From: UBA7887 sp964408735
GTDB taxonomy: Bacteria > Pseudomonadota > Alphaproteobacteria > UBA7887
Assembly (NCBI GenBank): GCA_964408735.1
Contig: CAYPAX010000057.1
Location: forward strand, 1-29,672
Length of the DNA stretch: 29,672 nucleotides
Direction of reading: 5' to 3'
Shown here: piece by piece, positions 1 through 8,887 of the stretch
Layout of the letters: every line of letters begins with the position of its first letter
Numbering within the stretch: the stretch's first letter is position 1
Translations under genes and position numbers: made by a program
The notes under the pieces: generated by a model
The model's database searches: none
What the model saw: only the letters and a program-made list of their open reading frames with translations
Told to the model about the DNA's origin: nothing

Positions 1-50
1 CTTAATATACGCTCACCAACCATATTCTACCGAGCCGTGAATAATCCGGG

Positions 51-902
51 CTAGGAGGCGGTCGTGAAGTCGAGATAAAGGCCAAGCAAGCGCTCGGCGA
101 CGGTGCCCGGTTGGCCATTCGCAATGACGGTATCGTCGATTTGCACCACCGGCACGACAAAGGAGCTGGTGCTGGTGAGAAAGGCTTCCCGCGCCTCCTT
201 GGCCTCTTCGAGGCTGAAAGCGCGTTCTTCCACGGCCAAGCCTGCCTCGCGCACCAAGGCCAGCAATCGCCGTCGCGTGATGCCGCTGAGGATCGCATTG
301 CTCTCGGGGCGCGTGACGATGGTGCCGTCGTGGTCGACGATCCAGGCATTGGAGTGGGTACCTTCCGTCACCATGCCATCCCCATCGACCTGCCAGGCTT
401 CGTAGGCGCCGGCCTCGGCAGCCTGCTGCTTGGTGAGCACATTGGCCAGCAAGGCGACGGATTTTACGTCGCAGCGCCGCCAGCGCTGATCGGGAGCGGA
501 TATCACCCGCACGCCCTCGGTCAATGCCGAGGCGCTGGCCGGGCGGGCCGGGCGCGCCGTTGCCACCACCGAAGGGCGGACGTTCTCGGGGAAGACATGA
601 TTGCGCGGCGCCACGCCGCGGCCGACTTGCAGATAGACGAGGCCTTCGTCGACCCTGTTGCGCCGCACCACCTCGTCGAGAACGCTATCGAGTGCCGCGC
701 GGCTCATCGGGCTACCGATCCCCAACTCGCCCAGGGACCGCTCCAGGCGCTCGTGGTGCCAATCCCTGTCGACCAGCCTGCCATCGAGGACCGCAACGAC
801 CTCATAGACCCCATCGGCGAATTGCATGCTGCGGTCTTCTATATGGACGTGGGCCGCATTGTGCGGAAGGTAACGGCCGTTGACGTAAGCGACACGGGTC
901 AT
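51..902 (-). CDS. dat: D-amino-acid transaminase (class IV PLP aminotransferase)
   Basis: The 283-residue product is a fold-type IV PLP enzyme that moves the amino group between D-amino acids (typically D-alanine) and 2-oxo acids in the cytoplasm. It opens with YVNGRYLPHNAA and EDRSMQFADGVYE, the usual N-terminal block. The Schiff-base lysine is in DVKSVALLANVL and the cofactor-binding glutamate in VTEGTHSNAWIV. The ATG at 902 is chosen because the family motif begins at once and GGAG lies six bases upstream; the frame stays open further upstream but there it is antisense-type shadow within trkH. Its start overlaps the trkH stop as ATGA, so translation is probably coupled. A dat gene after trkA/trkH and before hfq is common in alphaproteobacteria. 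Branched-chain transaminase or aminodeoxychorismate lyase are the nearest alternatives. Confidence 0.9.
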   Translation of the reverse strand: MTRVAYVNGRYLPHNAAHVHIEDRSMQFADGVYEVVAVLDGRLVDRDWHHERLERSLGELGIGSPMSRAALDSVLDEVVRRNRVDEGLVYLQVGRGVAPRNHVFPENVRPSVVATARPARPASASALTEGVRVISAPDQRWRRCDVKSVALLANVLTKQQAAEAGAYEAWQVDGDGMVTEGTHSNAWIVDHDGTIVTRPESNAILSGITRRRLLALVREAGLAVEERAFSLEEAKEAREAFLTSTSSFVVPVVQIDDTVIANGQPGTVAERLLGLYLDFTTAS

Positions 903-2368
903 GGTTGCTCCAGGGATCGTCGTTGCCAAAAGACGGGCGTTAATAGCACCAGCACGGCGAAGACTTCCAGACGGCCGACCAGCATGCCCGCCGAGAGCAG
1001 CCAATGGGCGACGCTGCCAAGGTCGCCGAGCCCGGCCTTCACCTGTGCAACTTGAGTGAGCAGAGGGCCGGTATTCGTCAGGGCACTCAATGCCAGCATC
1101 AAGGCCTCTGCGAAATCCAATCCTGTCGCCGACAGCCCGACCGTCATGAAAATCAGACTGAGCACGAACAGCACGAAGAAAGACCAGACCATCTGCATGA
1201 CTTTCTCGTCCACCGCCGCGTGGCCGACCTTTACCAGCACCACGCCATGGGGATGATTGAGCCGCTGCAATTCGCGGGCGCTCTGGCGCAACAACAGCAA
1301 GGCGCGCACGAGCTTGATGCCGCCTGCCGTCGACGCCGAGGCCCCGCCGATCAAGGCAAGACCGGCAAGCAGCAAAAGCACGAAAACCGGCATGGCGACC
1401 GCCGTCTCTGGCCCGGGAAAGCCCGTGGTCGACGCAGCCGACACAACGGCAAAAATCGCATTGCGCAAGCCAGCCAAAGTGCCGGCGGATCCGCCCGAGA
1501 GCTGAGCCAGCCAGAGCAAGCCTGCAGCAACGCCGAGCAGCACCAGCCAAAATCCCAGTTCCGGGTCGCGCCGGTAGGCCCGCCGTTGCCCGCTCATCGC
1601 GGCCCAATGAACGAGGAAGTTCATTGCCCCGGCCAACATGAACATGATCAGAACCACCTCGGCCATGCCATTGCCAAGCCCGGCCGGACCACCGCTGTTG
1701 GGCGTGAAGCCGCCGGTCGACAAGGTCGCGAGCGCATAGCACAGGGCCAGGAAAGGCGGCAGGCCCGAAAGCACCAGGGCGACAAGGCAAAACGTAGTCA
1801 AGGTGACGTAGGTGACGGCGACGATCTTCAAGGCCTGGGCGAATTGCGGGCGGAACGGCCCTTGTCCCCGCCGCCCTCCGACATTGACCACCACATCGGT
1901 CGACATGGACAGGCTTGGCGCCAGGGCAACGGCGAACAGCAAGGTGCCGAAGCCACCGAGCCACTGCAAAATCGCGCGCCACAGCACAATGCTGCGCTCC
2001 AGCGATCCGGGATCGGCGAACACGGTCAGGCCCGTTGTCGTAAGCCCCGACATGGCCTCGACGACGGCGGTGGCATAACTGCCTACGCCGCCGCCATGGA
2101 CGATGGGAATGGCGCCGAACAGGGCTAGGCTTATCCAGGCGAGGACAGTGAGTGCGAGGGCCTGGCGGCGATCGATGCCGCGGCTGGCATCGCGGCCGAC
2201 GATGAACAGTGCCACACCGACGAACATGGCCGCGCCGGCACCGAGCGAAAAGCCGTCAGCCGCCAAACTCTCCCCCTCACCCAACGCCAGGGCCAAGGGC
2301 AGGCATTCAAGCCCGGCGAAGGCGATCAGCAGCAGGCCAAGAAGCTTGAGAAGCGAGGCCGATACCAT
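899..2368 (-). CDS. trkH: TrkH-type potassium uptake transmembrane subunit
   Basis: The 489-residue integral membrane protein is the ion-conducting subunit of a Trk potassium system, gated by TrkA. The four selectivity-filter loops of the SKT superfamily can be picked out: LTTTGLT (109-115), LSTGGFT (216-222), ASTTGFP (312-318) and LTNTGPL (430-436). The C-terminal block GMLVGRLEVFAVLVLLTP (461-478) is the usual TrkH ending. Length fits the family. It follows trkA with a six-base gap, and its stop overlaps the dat start. KtrB is a relative, but length and the adjacent two-domain TrkA favour TrkH. No strong Shine-Dalgarno is seen, so expression probably depends on read-through from trkA. Confidence 0.93.
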   Translation of the reverse strand: MVSASLLKLLGLLLIAFAGLECLPLALALGEGESLAADGFSLGAGAAMFVGVALFIVGRDASRGIDRRQALALTVLAWISLALFGAIPIVHGGGVGSYATAVVEAMSGLTTTGLTVFADPGSLERSIVLWRAILQWLGGFGTLLFAVALAPSLSMSTDVVVNVGGRRGQGPFRPQFAQALKIVAVTYVTLTTFCLVALVLSGLPPFLALCYALATLSTGGFTPNSGGPAGLGNGMAEVVLIMFMLAGAMNFLVHWAAMSGQRRAYRRDPELGFWLVLLGVAAGLLWLAQLSGGSAGTLAGLRNAIFAVVSAASTTGFPGPETAVAMPVFVLLLLAGLALIGGASASTAGGIKLVRALLLLRQSARELQRLNHPHGVVLVKVGHAAVDEKVMQMVWSFFVLFVLSLIFMTVGLSATGLDFAEALMLALSALTNTGPLLTQVAQVKAGLGDLGSVAHWLLSAGMLVGRLEVFAVLVLLTPVFWQRRSLEQP

Positions 2369-2374
2369 GGCAGC

Positions 2375-3751
2375 TCAGAAGAAACCGATGGCGACCGCGA
2401 ACATCCGCTCGACCTTTTTCACCACATCGTGGGGTGCGAACAGGATGACCCGGTCGTGCTCCTTGATAACCGTGTCGCCGCGCGGCACGATCACTTCGTC
2501 GCCACGCACCACGGCACCGACAAGCACGCCCTTCGGCAGCTTGACCTCTTTTAGAGGGGCGTCGACCAGCGGCGATGTCTTCATGGCTTCGGCGTCGATC
2601 ACCTCGGCCTCGCCCGCCCGCAGCGTATAGACGGAGCGGATACGGCCGCGCCGGACATGCTGCAGGATGGTCGACACGGTGATCTCGCGCGGGCTCACCG
2701 AGGCATCGATTCCAAGCGGCGAGATCAGCGGCGCATAGGTGCCGGCATTGATCAGCGTCACGGCCCGCAGACAGCCATGGCGTTTGGCCAACACGGATAC
2801 CAGGACGTTGGCTTCGTCGTTGTCGGTGACGGCGATGATGGTCTCGGCCGCGGCGACGTTGGCCTCCTCCAGGAGATCGGCATCGAGCGCGTCGCCATTG
2901 AGCACGATGGTATGCTCGAGCTCGTCGGCGACATATTCGGCGCGCGCCTTGTCGAATTCGATGAGCTTGAGGTTGATCGCCGGATTGCTGCTCTCGATCT
3001 GACGCGCCAGAAGCACGCCGATATTGCCGCCCCCAACAATGATCAACCGCCGTGCGGCCTCTTCCTCGTGTCCGAAGAGCGTCATGGCGCGCGGCACCGC
3101 TGCCGTCTCGGAAATGAAATAGATCTCGTCGCCCGGCTGCAACTGCTCCATGGAATCAGGGAAGAGACTGCGGTCACCGCGGATGATCGAGACGATGGTG
3201 ATGGCAAGGTCGGGGAAGAGCTCGTTGAGCTGGCGCAACGGCGTGTTGAGCACCGGACAGGCCTCGCCGAGCCGCACGGCCACCAGCCTCACCTTGTCGT
3301 CGGCGAAGTCCGCCATGTCGAGGGCGCCCGGCACATCGAGGCGGCGAGCGATGGATTGCGCGACCTCCATCTCCGGCGAGATGACCACGTCGATGGGCAT
3401 GTGATCGCGGCTGAAAAGGTCCGCCCAGGCCGGCTCCAAATAGGCCTGGTTGCGCACGCGCGCGATCTTGGTCGGCACGTTGAAGAGGGTATGGGCGACC
3501 TGGCAGGCGACGATATTGATTTCGTCCGACTGGGTCACGGCGATGAGCATGTCGGCGTCTTCGGCACCGCCCTGCTGCAGCAAGTCGGGGTGCGAGGCGT
3601 AGCCCATCAACGCCTGCACATCGAGCGCCTCGCCGACCTTTTGAATGCGTTCGCGCGAATGGTCGATGACCACCACGTCATTGTCTTCGGCGGCCAGATG
3701 GCGGGCGATATTGAAGCCCACCTCACCGGCGCCGCAAACGAGCACTTTCAC
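2375..3751 (-). CDS. trkA: Trk system potassium regulatory subunit TrkA
   Basis: The 458-residue cytoplasmic protein binds NAD(H) or nucleotides and gates TrkH. It is a tandem of two RCK units: the first Rossmann motif is GAGEVG (7-12) followed by VVVID (26-30), the second is GGGNIG (240-245) followed by LIEFD, and each is followed by a TrkA-C domain (about 145-225 and 375-450). The initiator is GTG at 3751, supported by GGAG about nine bases upstream in the 21-base gap after ntrX and by the glycine-rich motif starting at residue 7. It lies between ntrX and trkH. The ntrYX-trkA link is a recurring alphaproteobacterial arrangement, suggesting shared transcription rather than shared biochemistry. 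Confidence 0.95.
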   Translation of the reverse strand: MKVLVCGAGEVGFNIARHLAAEDNDVVVIDHSRERIQKVGEALDVQALMGYASHPDLLQQGGAEDADMLIAVTQSDEINIVACQVAHTLFNVPTKIARVRNQAYLEPAWADLFSRDHMPIDVVISPEMEVAQSIARRLDVPGALDMADFADDKVRLVAVRLGEACPVLNTPLRQLNELFPDLAITIVSIIRGDRSLFPDSMEQLQPGDEIYFISETAAVPRAMTLFGHEEEAARRLIIVGGGNIGVLLARQIESSNPAINLKLIEFDKARAEYVADELEHTIVLNGDALDADLLEEANVAAAETIIAVTDNDEANVLVSVLAKRHGCLRAVTLINAGTYAPLISPLGIDASVSPREITVSTILQHVRRGRIRSVYTLRAGEAEVIDAEAMKTSPLVDAPLKEVKLPKGVLVGAVVRGDEVIVPRGDTVIKEHDRVILFAPHDVVKKVERMFAVAIGFF

Positions 3752-3772
3752 GATGTCGCTCCAGATAACCCT

Positions 3773-5161
3773 TTAGCGATCGTCGCCGGTGATGCCGAGC
3801 GTCTTCAGCTTGCGATGCAAGGCGGAGCGCTCCATGCCGACAAACGAAGCCGTGCGCGAGATGTTATGTCCGAACCGGGTCACCTGCGCCTCCAAATATT
3901 GTTTCTCGAACATTTCGCGCGCTTCGCGCAGTGGCAGTCCCATGATTTCAGCACCATTCTCGGGGCGTAATGCGGCCGGCGTCTGCATCAAAAGCTCGGC
4001 CGGAAGCATGTCGGAATTCACCGGCGTGGTGCTGGTGCCCGGCGCCATGATCAGCACCCAGTCGATGACATTGCGCAATTGCCGCACGTTGCCCGGCCAA
4101 TCGCATGTCTGCAACACCGCCAGGGCATCACTGGTCAGCTGGCGCGGCACCAAGCCGCTCATGGCCGTAGCGCTTTCGAGAAAATGATGGATAAGCAAGG
4201 GGATGTCATCGCGGCGCTCGTTCAGGGGCGGCACCCTGAGCGGCACGACATTGAGCCTATAGTAGAGATCCTCGCGGAAGCGCTTCTCCGCAATTTCCTC
4301 CTGCAGGTCGCGGCTTGTGGAGGCAATGACCCGCACCTCGACCTTGATGCGGCGGCTGCCTCCGACGCGCTGAAAAGTCTGCTCCTGCAGCACGCGCAGG
4401 ATCTTGCCCTGGGTCTCCAAGGGCATGTCGGCGATCTCATCGAGATAGAGCGTGCCGCCATGGGCCTGCTCGAACATTCCGACCTTGCTCACGGCGCCCG
4501 GCGCCGCACTGCCACCCTCGACGCCGAACAATTCCTCCTCCATCCGCTCAGGGGTGATGGCGGCGGCGTTGATGGCGATGAAGGGGGCTTGCTCGCGCCC
4601 GGACTGGGCGTGAATGGCGCGGGCCACGACTTCCTTGCCCGAGCCGGCGGGACCGTTGATCAGGACGCGGCTGCCGGCGGGGGAAACCTTGGTAACCGCA
4701 TTGCGCAACTGCTTGATCGACTGGGACTCGCCGACGATCTGGACCTGCGGCCCGCTGCGCAAACGGAGCTCCGCATTCTCGCGCCGCAGCCTGGAAGCCT
4801 CCAGGGCGCGCTCAAGGCATAGCAGCAGACGATCTGCCTCGAACGGCTTCTCGATGAAGTCATAGGCGCCGAGCTTGATCGAGGTCACGGCGGTTTGGAT
4901 GTTGCCGTGCCCGCTGATCATGATCACCGGCATGTCCAAGGCCCGCTCCTTGAGCAGCTTGAGCAGGGCTATGCCGTCCAGGCGGCTTCCCTGCAGCCAG
5001 ATATCGAGCAGGATCGCGTTCGGCTGACGACCTTCGATTTCGGCAAGCGCACTGTTGGCATCGCCCGCCTCGCGAGCCTCGTAGCCTTCGTCCACGAGAA
5101 TCCCGGAAATGAGCGAACGGATATCGCGCTCATCGTCGATTATGAGGATGTCAGTCGCCAT
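3773..5161 (-). CDS. ntrX: NtrX-type response regulator with AAA+ and Fis domains
   Basis: The 462-residue DNA-binding regulator is phosphorylated by NtrY. The receiver (1-120) has acidic residues D9 and D10, acceptor D53 and K105. The AAA+ domain has a Walker A variant GPAGSGKE (170-177) and Walker B in GGTLYLDEIADM (235-246), and the R-finger region FREDLYYRLN is kept. A Fis-type helix-turn-helix lies at about 430-455. The loop where sigma-54 activators carry GAFTGA reads GVEGGSAAPGAVSK (213-226), so the sigma-54 contact motif is absent. The gene may therefore act as a repressor or a sigma-70-type activator; that is inference. The start overlaps the ntrY 3' end by 11 bases. Assignment to NtrX rather than NtrC rests on pairing with NtrY and loss of the loop. 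Confidence 0.94.
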   Translation of the reverse strand: MATDILIIDDERDIRSLISGILVDEGYEAREAGDANSALAEIEGRQPNAILLDIWLQGSRLDGIALLKLLKERALDMPVIMISGHGNIQTAVTSIKLGAYDFIEKPFEADRLLLCLERALEASRLRRENAELRLRSGPQVQIVGESQSIKQLRNAVTKVSPAGSRVLINGPAGSGKEVVARAIHAQSGREQAPFIAINAAAITPERMEEELFGVEGGSAAPGAVSKVGMFEQAHGGTLYLDEIADMPLETQGKILRVLQEQTFQRVGGSRRIKVEVRVIASTSRDLQEEIAEKRFREDLYYRLNVVPLRVPPLNERRDDIPLLIHHFLESATAMSGLVPRQLTSDALAVLQTCDWPGNVRQLRNVIDWVLIMAPGTSTTPVNSDMLPAELLMQTPAALRPENGAEIMGLPLREAREMFEKQYLEAQVTRFGHNISRTASFVGMERSALHRKLKTLGITGDDR

Positions 5162-7430
5162 CGGCTCGGGTCGTGGTCATGGCTTCCTTGGCCGCTTCAG
5201 CGTGCCGATCATCGCTCTGCTCGGGTCGCGGAAAGCGCAAGCGGGCGAGTGTTCCGCCTTCGTCACCCTCGACGAGAACAACCTCGCCCCGGTGATCCTC
5301 CATGATCTTCTTGACGATGGCAAGACCGAGACCCGTCCCGCCCTCGCGCGTGGTCACATAGGGCTCGGTAAGGCGCGCACGCTGTGACAGATCGTCGGGC
5401 AGGCCACGTCCGTTGTCGGCAACGGCGACGACAATGTGTTCCGATTCGCCTTCATCGATAGCGACATCGATTCGCCCGGGAACCAGCTCGGAACCGGCTT
5501 CGGCTACGCGTCCATCGATGGCGTCGATCGCATTCTGCAACAGGTTCGTCATAGCCTGGCTCGCCTGGCGCGCATCGCAATGGATGACCGCCCCACTTTC
5601 CGGGACGTCGATATGGAAGGCAATCTCCGGGTGGGCCATGCGCTGCAGCGCGACCGCTTCGGTGACCAGGACAGCGAGATCCTCATCGGCGAATTCCGGC
5701 GCCGGCAATCGCGCAAAGGCGGAAAACTCATCGACCATGCCACGGATCGCCCCGACCTGACGCACGATGGTATCGACACAAGTGTTGAACACATGTTCCG
5801 GATCATCCACATCGTCGGCGAATTTCCGCCCCAGGCGCTCGGCGGCAAGCTGAATCGGCGTCAGGGGATTCTTGATCTCGTGTGCCACGCGTCTTGCGAC
5901 GTCGGTCCAGGCTGCGGCGCGTTGCGCGCGAACCAGGTCGGTCACGTCGTCGAATGTGACCACGTAGCCACCGCTGCCGCCGCCTTGCACGCCGATCCGT
6001 ACCATGAGGTCGCGGGCCTGCCCGTCACGCACCAGCGAGACCTGTCCCTGGATCAGGCGCCGGCGATCATGCCTCAGGTTGACGAGCAGCTCGGCCATTT
6101 CGGGCACTGCCGTTTCCAGCCGTTGCCCGATCAGGGCATCCGCCTCGCATGCGAGCAACTGCAGGGCCGAGCGGTTCGGCAGGAATATGCGGCCGTCGTC
6201 GTCCAGGCCGATGACGCCGGCCGAAACGCCAAACAGCACCGCCTCGGTGAAGCGGCGGCGATTGTCGATCTGCTCGTTGGCATCCACCAGCTCGGCCCGC
6301 TGTCCTTCGAGCTGGCCGGTCATGCGATTGAAGGCGCGGCTGAGCACGGCGATCTCGTCGCCATCGGGACCTTCGTCGACCCGTACCGTCAGGTCGCCGT
6401 CGCGCACGCGCTGGGTGGCACCGACCAGCGCGGATATGGGCCCGATCAAGCGGTTGGAGAACATCAGCCCCATCCAGACCGACGCAAAAAGCAGCATCAG
6501 CGCCACGGTCACATAGAGCAGAGTGAAGGTGATTTGAATGCCCGAATGCCGGCTTTCCAGGGCCTGATATTCGTTGACCGCGCTGGTCAGGCGGGTCATG
6601 TGGTTGAGCACCGTCGAATCAACAAATCGTCCGACATAGAGATAGGCGCCGATCATGGCATCGATGCGTGCCAGCGCCCGGACGCGGTCGCTGGCATCGC
6701 TGGTCATGATCACCACTTCGCCGTCGGCAGCGCGGCGCAGGGCACTATTCTCGATGGGATCGAATTCGAGCACGAAGCTGAGCTGACTGCGAGCCAGCAC
6801 CTTGCCGTCACCACGGGTAATGATCGCTTCGGCAAGGGAGCGCTCGACGGCAAGGGCATCGATGATGCGGTTCAAGGCCTCAGGTGAATCGAGAAACGCC
6901 GGTGGCTGGCGATTGAGCACCGCCACCATCGACAGGATATCGGCACGGATGAAGCTGCGGTGGTCGCTGAGATAGGCCTCGGAAACCGCAAGCGAGCGCT
7001 CCAGCGCCGTGCGCACGCGCTCATTGAACCAGGATTGGATACCGAGATTGAAGAAGGTCGCCGAAAACACCGCAACGATGATGGCCGGTGCCACCGCGAC
7101 GATGCTGAACATGCCGACCATGCGCCCTTGCAGGCGGGCGCCGGCAAACCCCTGGCGCCGGGCGATCCACAAACGCACCAGGCGCCAGGCGACCAGAGCG
7201 CCGAGCGGCAGCAGCAGGACCAGGTCGATATTGAGCAACAACAGGATGGTGTTGGGATCGGCACCTTCGGGCGACAGTGATCCGGTCAATGCCCCATAGG
7301 TGATAATGCCGGAAATGACTGCGCCGAGGGCAAGCGCAAAGGCGAGCTTGCGGCTGAGGCCGACGCGCGTGGCCCATTCGAGCGCCCGCCGCACTCGGTT
7401 GGGCGGAGCGGTGTCGGCGCCCGCTGTCAT
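5151..7430 (-). CDS. ntrY: NtrY membrane sensor histidine kinase
   Basis: The 759-residue protein is the membrane-bound sensor kinase partner of NtrX. Hydrophobic segments at about 28-48, 62-83 and 104-128, then 298-325, enclose a periplasmic or extracytoplasmic region of about 170 residues. A HAMP segment follows (about 326-380), then a PAS-like region (about 395-500), and the dimerisation helix with H517 in RRVAHEIKNPLTPIQLAAE. The ATPase domain shows an N box (LLQNAIDAID), ADNGRGLPDD and GGTGLGLAIV. The ATG at 7430 overlaps the ntrC stop as ATGA and matches the usual N terminus, so it is preferred over a longer open frame reaching into ntrC. NtrY homologues respond to nitrogen status and, in some species, to redox or oxygen; the signal here cannot be read from sequence. 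Confidence 0.95.
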   Translation of the reverse strand: MTAGADTAPPNRVRRALEWATRVGLSRKLAFALALGAVISGIITYGALTGSLSPEGADPNTILLLLNIDLVLLLPLGALVAWRLVRLWIARRQGFAGARLQGRMVGMFSIVAVAPAIIVAVFSATFFNLGIQSWFNERVRTALERSLAVSEAYLSDHRSFIRADILSMVAVLNRQPPAFLDSPEALNRIIDALAVERSLAEAIITRGDGKVLARSQLSFVLEFDPIENSALRRAADGEVVIMTSDASDRVRALARIDAMIGAYLYVGRFVDSTVLNHMTRLTSAVNEYQALESRHSGIQITFTLLYVTVALMLLFASVWMGLMFSNRLIGPISALVGATQRVRDGDLTVRVDEGPDGDEIAVLSRAFNRMTGQLEGQRAELVDANEQIDNRRRFTEAVLFGVSAGVIGLDDDGRIFLPNRSALQLLACEADALIGQRLETAVPEMAELLVNLRHDRRRLIQGQVSLVRDGQARDLMVRIGVQGGGSGGYVVTFDDVTDLVRAQRAAAWTDVARRVAHEIKNPLTPIQLAAERLGRKFADDVDDPEHVFNTCVDTIVRQVGAIRGMVDEFSAFARLPAPEFADEDLAVLVTEAVALQRMAHPEIAFHIDVPESGAVIHCDARQASQAMTNLLQNAIDAIDGRVAEAGSELVPGRIDVAIDEGESEHIVVAVADNGRGLPDDLSQRARLTEPYVTTREGGTGLGLAIVKKIMEDHRGEVVLVEGDEGGTLARLRFPRPEQSDDRHAEAAKEAMTTTRADGD

Positions 7431-8875
7431 CGCACAGCCCGGGACACCTGGATGCCGAGCTCGCGAATCTTCTTGCGCAGCGTGTTGCGATTGAGCCCGA
7501 GCACTTCTGCCGCCCGCACCTGGTTGCCGCGGGTCGCGGCCAGGGTGCGTTGGATCAGGGGTCGTTCGATCTCGCGCAATATGCGACCATAAAGTCCGGC
7601 CGCCGGCAGCGTATCCTTGTGAGCCGCGAAATATTGTGCCACGTGACGGTCCACGGAATCGCCGAGACTGTCGCCCTCCGCAGCCTCGGCCACCTCGACC
7701 ACGGGACGGCTGCCGGCCAATTCGTTCTCGATGATCGTGGCGCCGATAGTGTCTTCCGTATAAAGCGCCGCGAGCCGCCGCACCAGATTCTCCAACTCGC
7801 GAACATTGCCAGGCCATTCATGGGCTTGCAGCAAACGCATGGCCTCGCCGTCCAGGGACTTGCCGGGCAGGCCCTCCTCCTGAACGCGGGCAAAGAAATG
7901 GCGGGCCAGCAAGGGCACGTCTTCGGTGCGTTCGCGCAAGGGCGGCAGGCGCAGGGGCACGACGTTGAGGCGGTAATAGAGATCCTCGCGAAAAAGCCCC
8001 TGCTCCACCAAAGCGCCGAGGTCGCGGTGGGTTGCGGCGACGATGCGAACATCGGTACGAACCGGTTGCCGCCCACCGACTGTGGTGAACTCGCCTTCCT
8101 GCAGCACCCGCAACAGGCGGGTTTGGGCTTCCAACGGCATGTCGCCGATTTCATCGAGGAACAAAGTGCCGCGATTGGCCTGTTCGAAGCGCCCGAGCGA
8201 TCGTGTGGTGGCGCCCGTGAACGCGCCTTTTTCGTGACCGAACAGTTCGCTTTCGATCAATTCGCGCGGGATCGCCGCCATATTGATGGCAACAAAAGGA
8301 TGCGTGCTCCGCTTGCCGAAATCGTGCAGCGCGCGGGCGAAGAGCTCCTTGCCGGTGCCGGATTCGCCGGTGATCATGACCGTGAGATCGGTGCCGATCA
8401 GCCTGGCCAGGACGCGATAGACCTCCTGCATCGCCGGCGAGCGTCCGACCAGGGGCAGGCTGTCGTCCTCACCGGGTTGCGCGGGCATGGCGGCTTGCTG
8501 CGGGCTCGGCTCCGAGAGAGCCCGCTTGACTACGCTAATGACCTCGTTGAGATCGAACGGCTTGGGCAAATATTCATAAGCTCCCCGCTCATTGGCGCGG
8601 ATGGCGGTCATCAGCGTGTTCTGCGCGCTCATGACGATCACGGGCATGTCGGGGCGCGCCTTTTTCAAGCGCGGCAGCATGTCGAGCCCGTCCTCGTCGG
8701 GCATGATCACGTCGGTGATGATCAGATCGCCTTCGCCGTCCGCCGCCCAGCGCCACAGCGTCGAGGCCATGCCTGTGGCGCGAACCGTGTAGCCGAGGCG
8801 ACCGAGCGCCTTGCTCAGGACAGTGCGAATGCTGTTGTCGTCGTCAGCGACGAGAATGGTAGAGCCTATGGCCAT
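7427..8875 (-). CDS. ntrC: Nitrogen regulation response regulator NtrC
   Basis: The 482-residue sigma-54-dependent activator is phosphorylated by NtrB. The receiver carries D11, D12, acceptor D55 and K105. The AAA+ domain has Walker A GESGTGKE (170-177), an intact GAFTGA (217-222) and Walker B in RGTLFLDEIGDM. The C-terminal Fis helix-turn-helix is in ATRGNQVRAAEVLGLNRNTL. Length and architecture match enterobacterial and rhizobial NtrC. It lies 12 bases after ntrB and shares an ATGA overlap with ntrY, so both two-component pairs should be made from one transcript. Unlike the downstream ntrX product, it has all residues expected for sigma-54 contact, and likely drives glnA, amt and glnK type promoters elsewhere in the genome. 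Confidence 0.96.
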   Translation of the reverse strand: MAIGSTILVADDDNSIRTVLSKALGRLGYTVRATGMASTLWRWAADGEGDLIITDVIMPDEDGLDMLPRLKKARPDMPVIVMSAQNTLMTAIRANERGAYEYLPKPFDLNEVISVVKRALSEPSPQQAAMPAQPGEDDSLPLVGRSPAMQEVYRVLARLIGTDLTVMITGESGTGKELFARALHDFGKRSTHPFVAINMAAIPRELIESELFGHEKGAFTGATTRSLGRFEQANRGTLFLDEIGDMPLEAQTRLLRVLQEGEFTTVGGRQPVRTDVRIVAATHRDLGALVEQGLFREDLYYRLNVVPLRLPPLRERTEDVPLLARHFFARVQEEGLPGKSLDGEAMRLLQAHEWPGNVRELENLVRRLAALYTEDTIGATIIENELAGSRPVVEVAEAAEGDSLGDSVDRHVAQYFAAHKDTLPAAGLYGRILREIERPLIQRTLAATRGNQVRAAEVLGLNRNTLRKKIRELGIQVSRAVR

Positions 8876-8887
8876 GCTGCCCTCGCC

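Noticed and set aside
1..50. Promoter for a gene left of the window (hfq is often next to dat)
   Set aside because: TAGAAT and TATATT occur on the minus strand, but no -35 at proper distance is visible and the downstream gene is outside the window.
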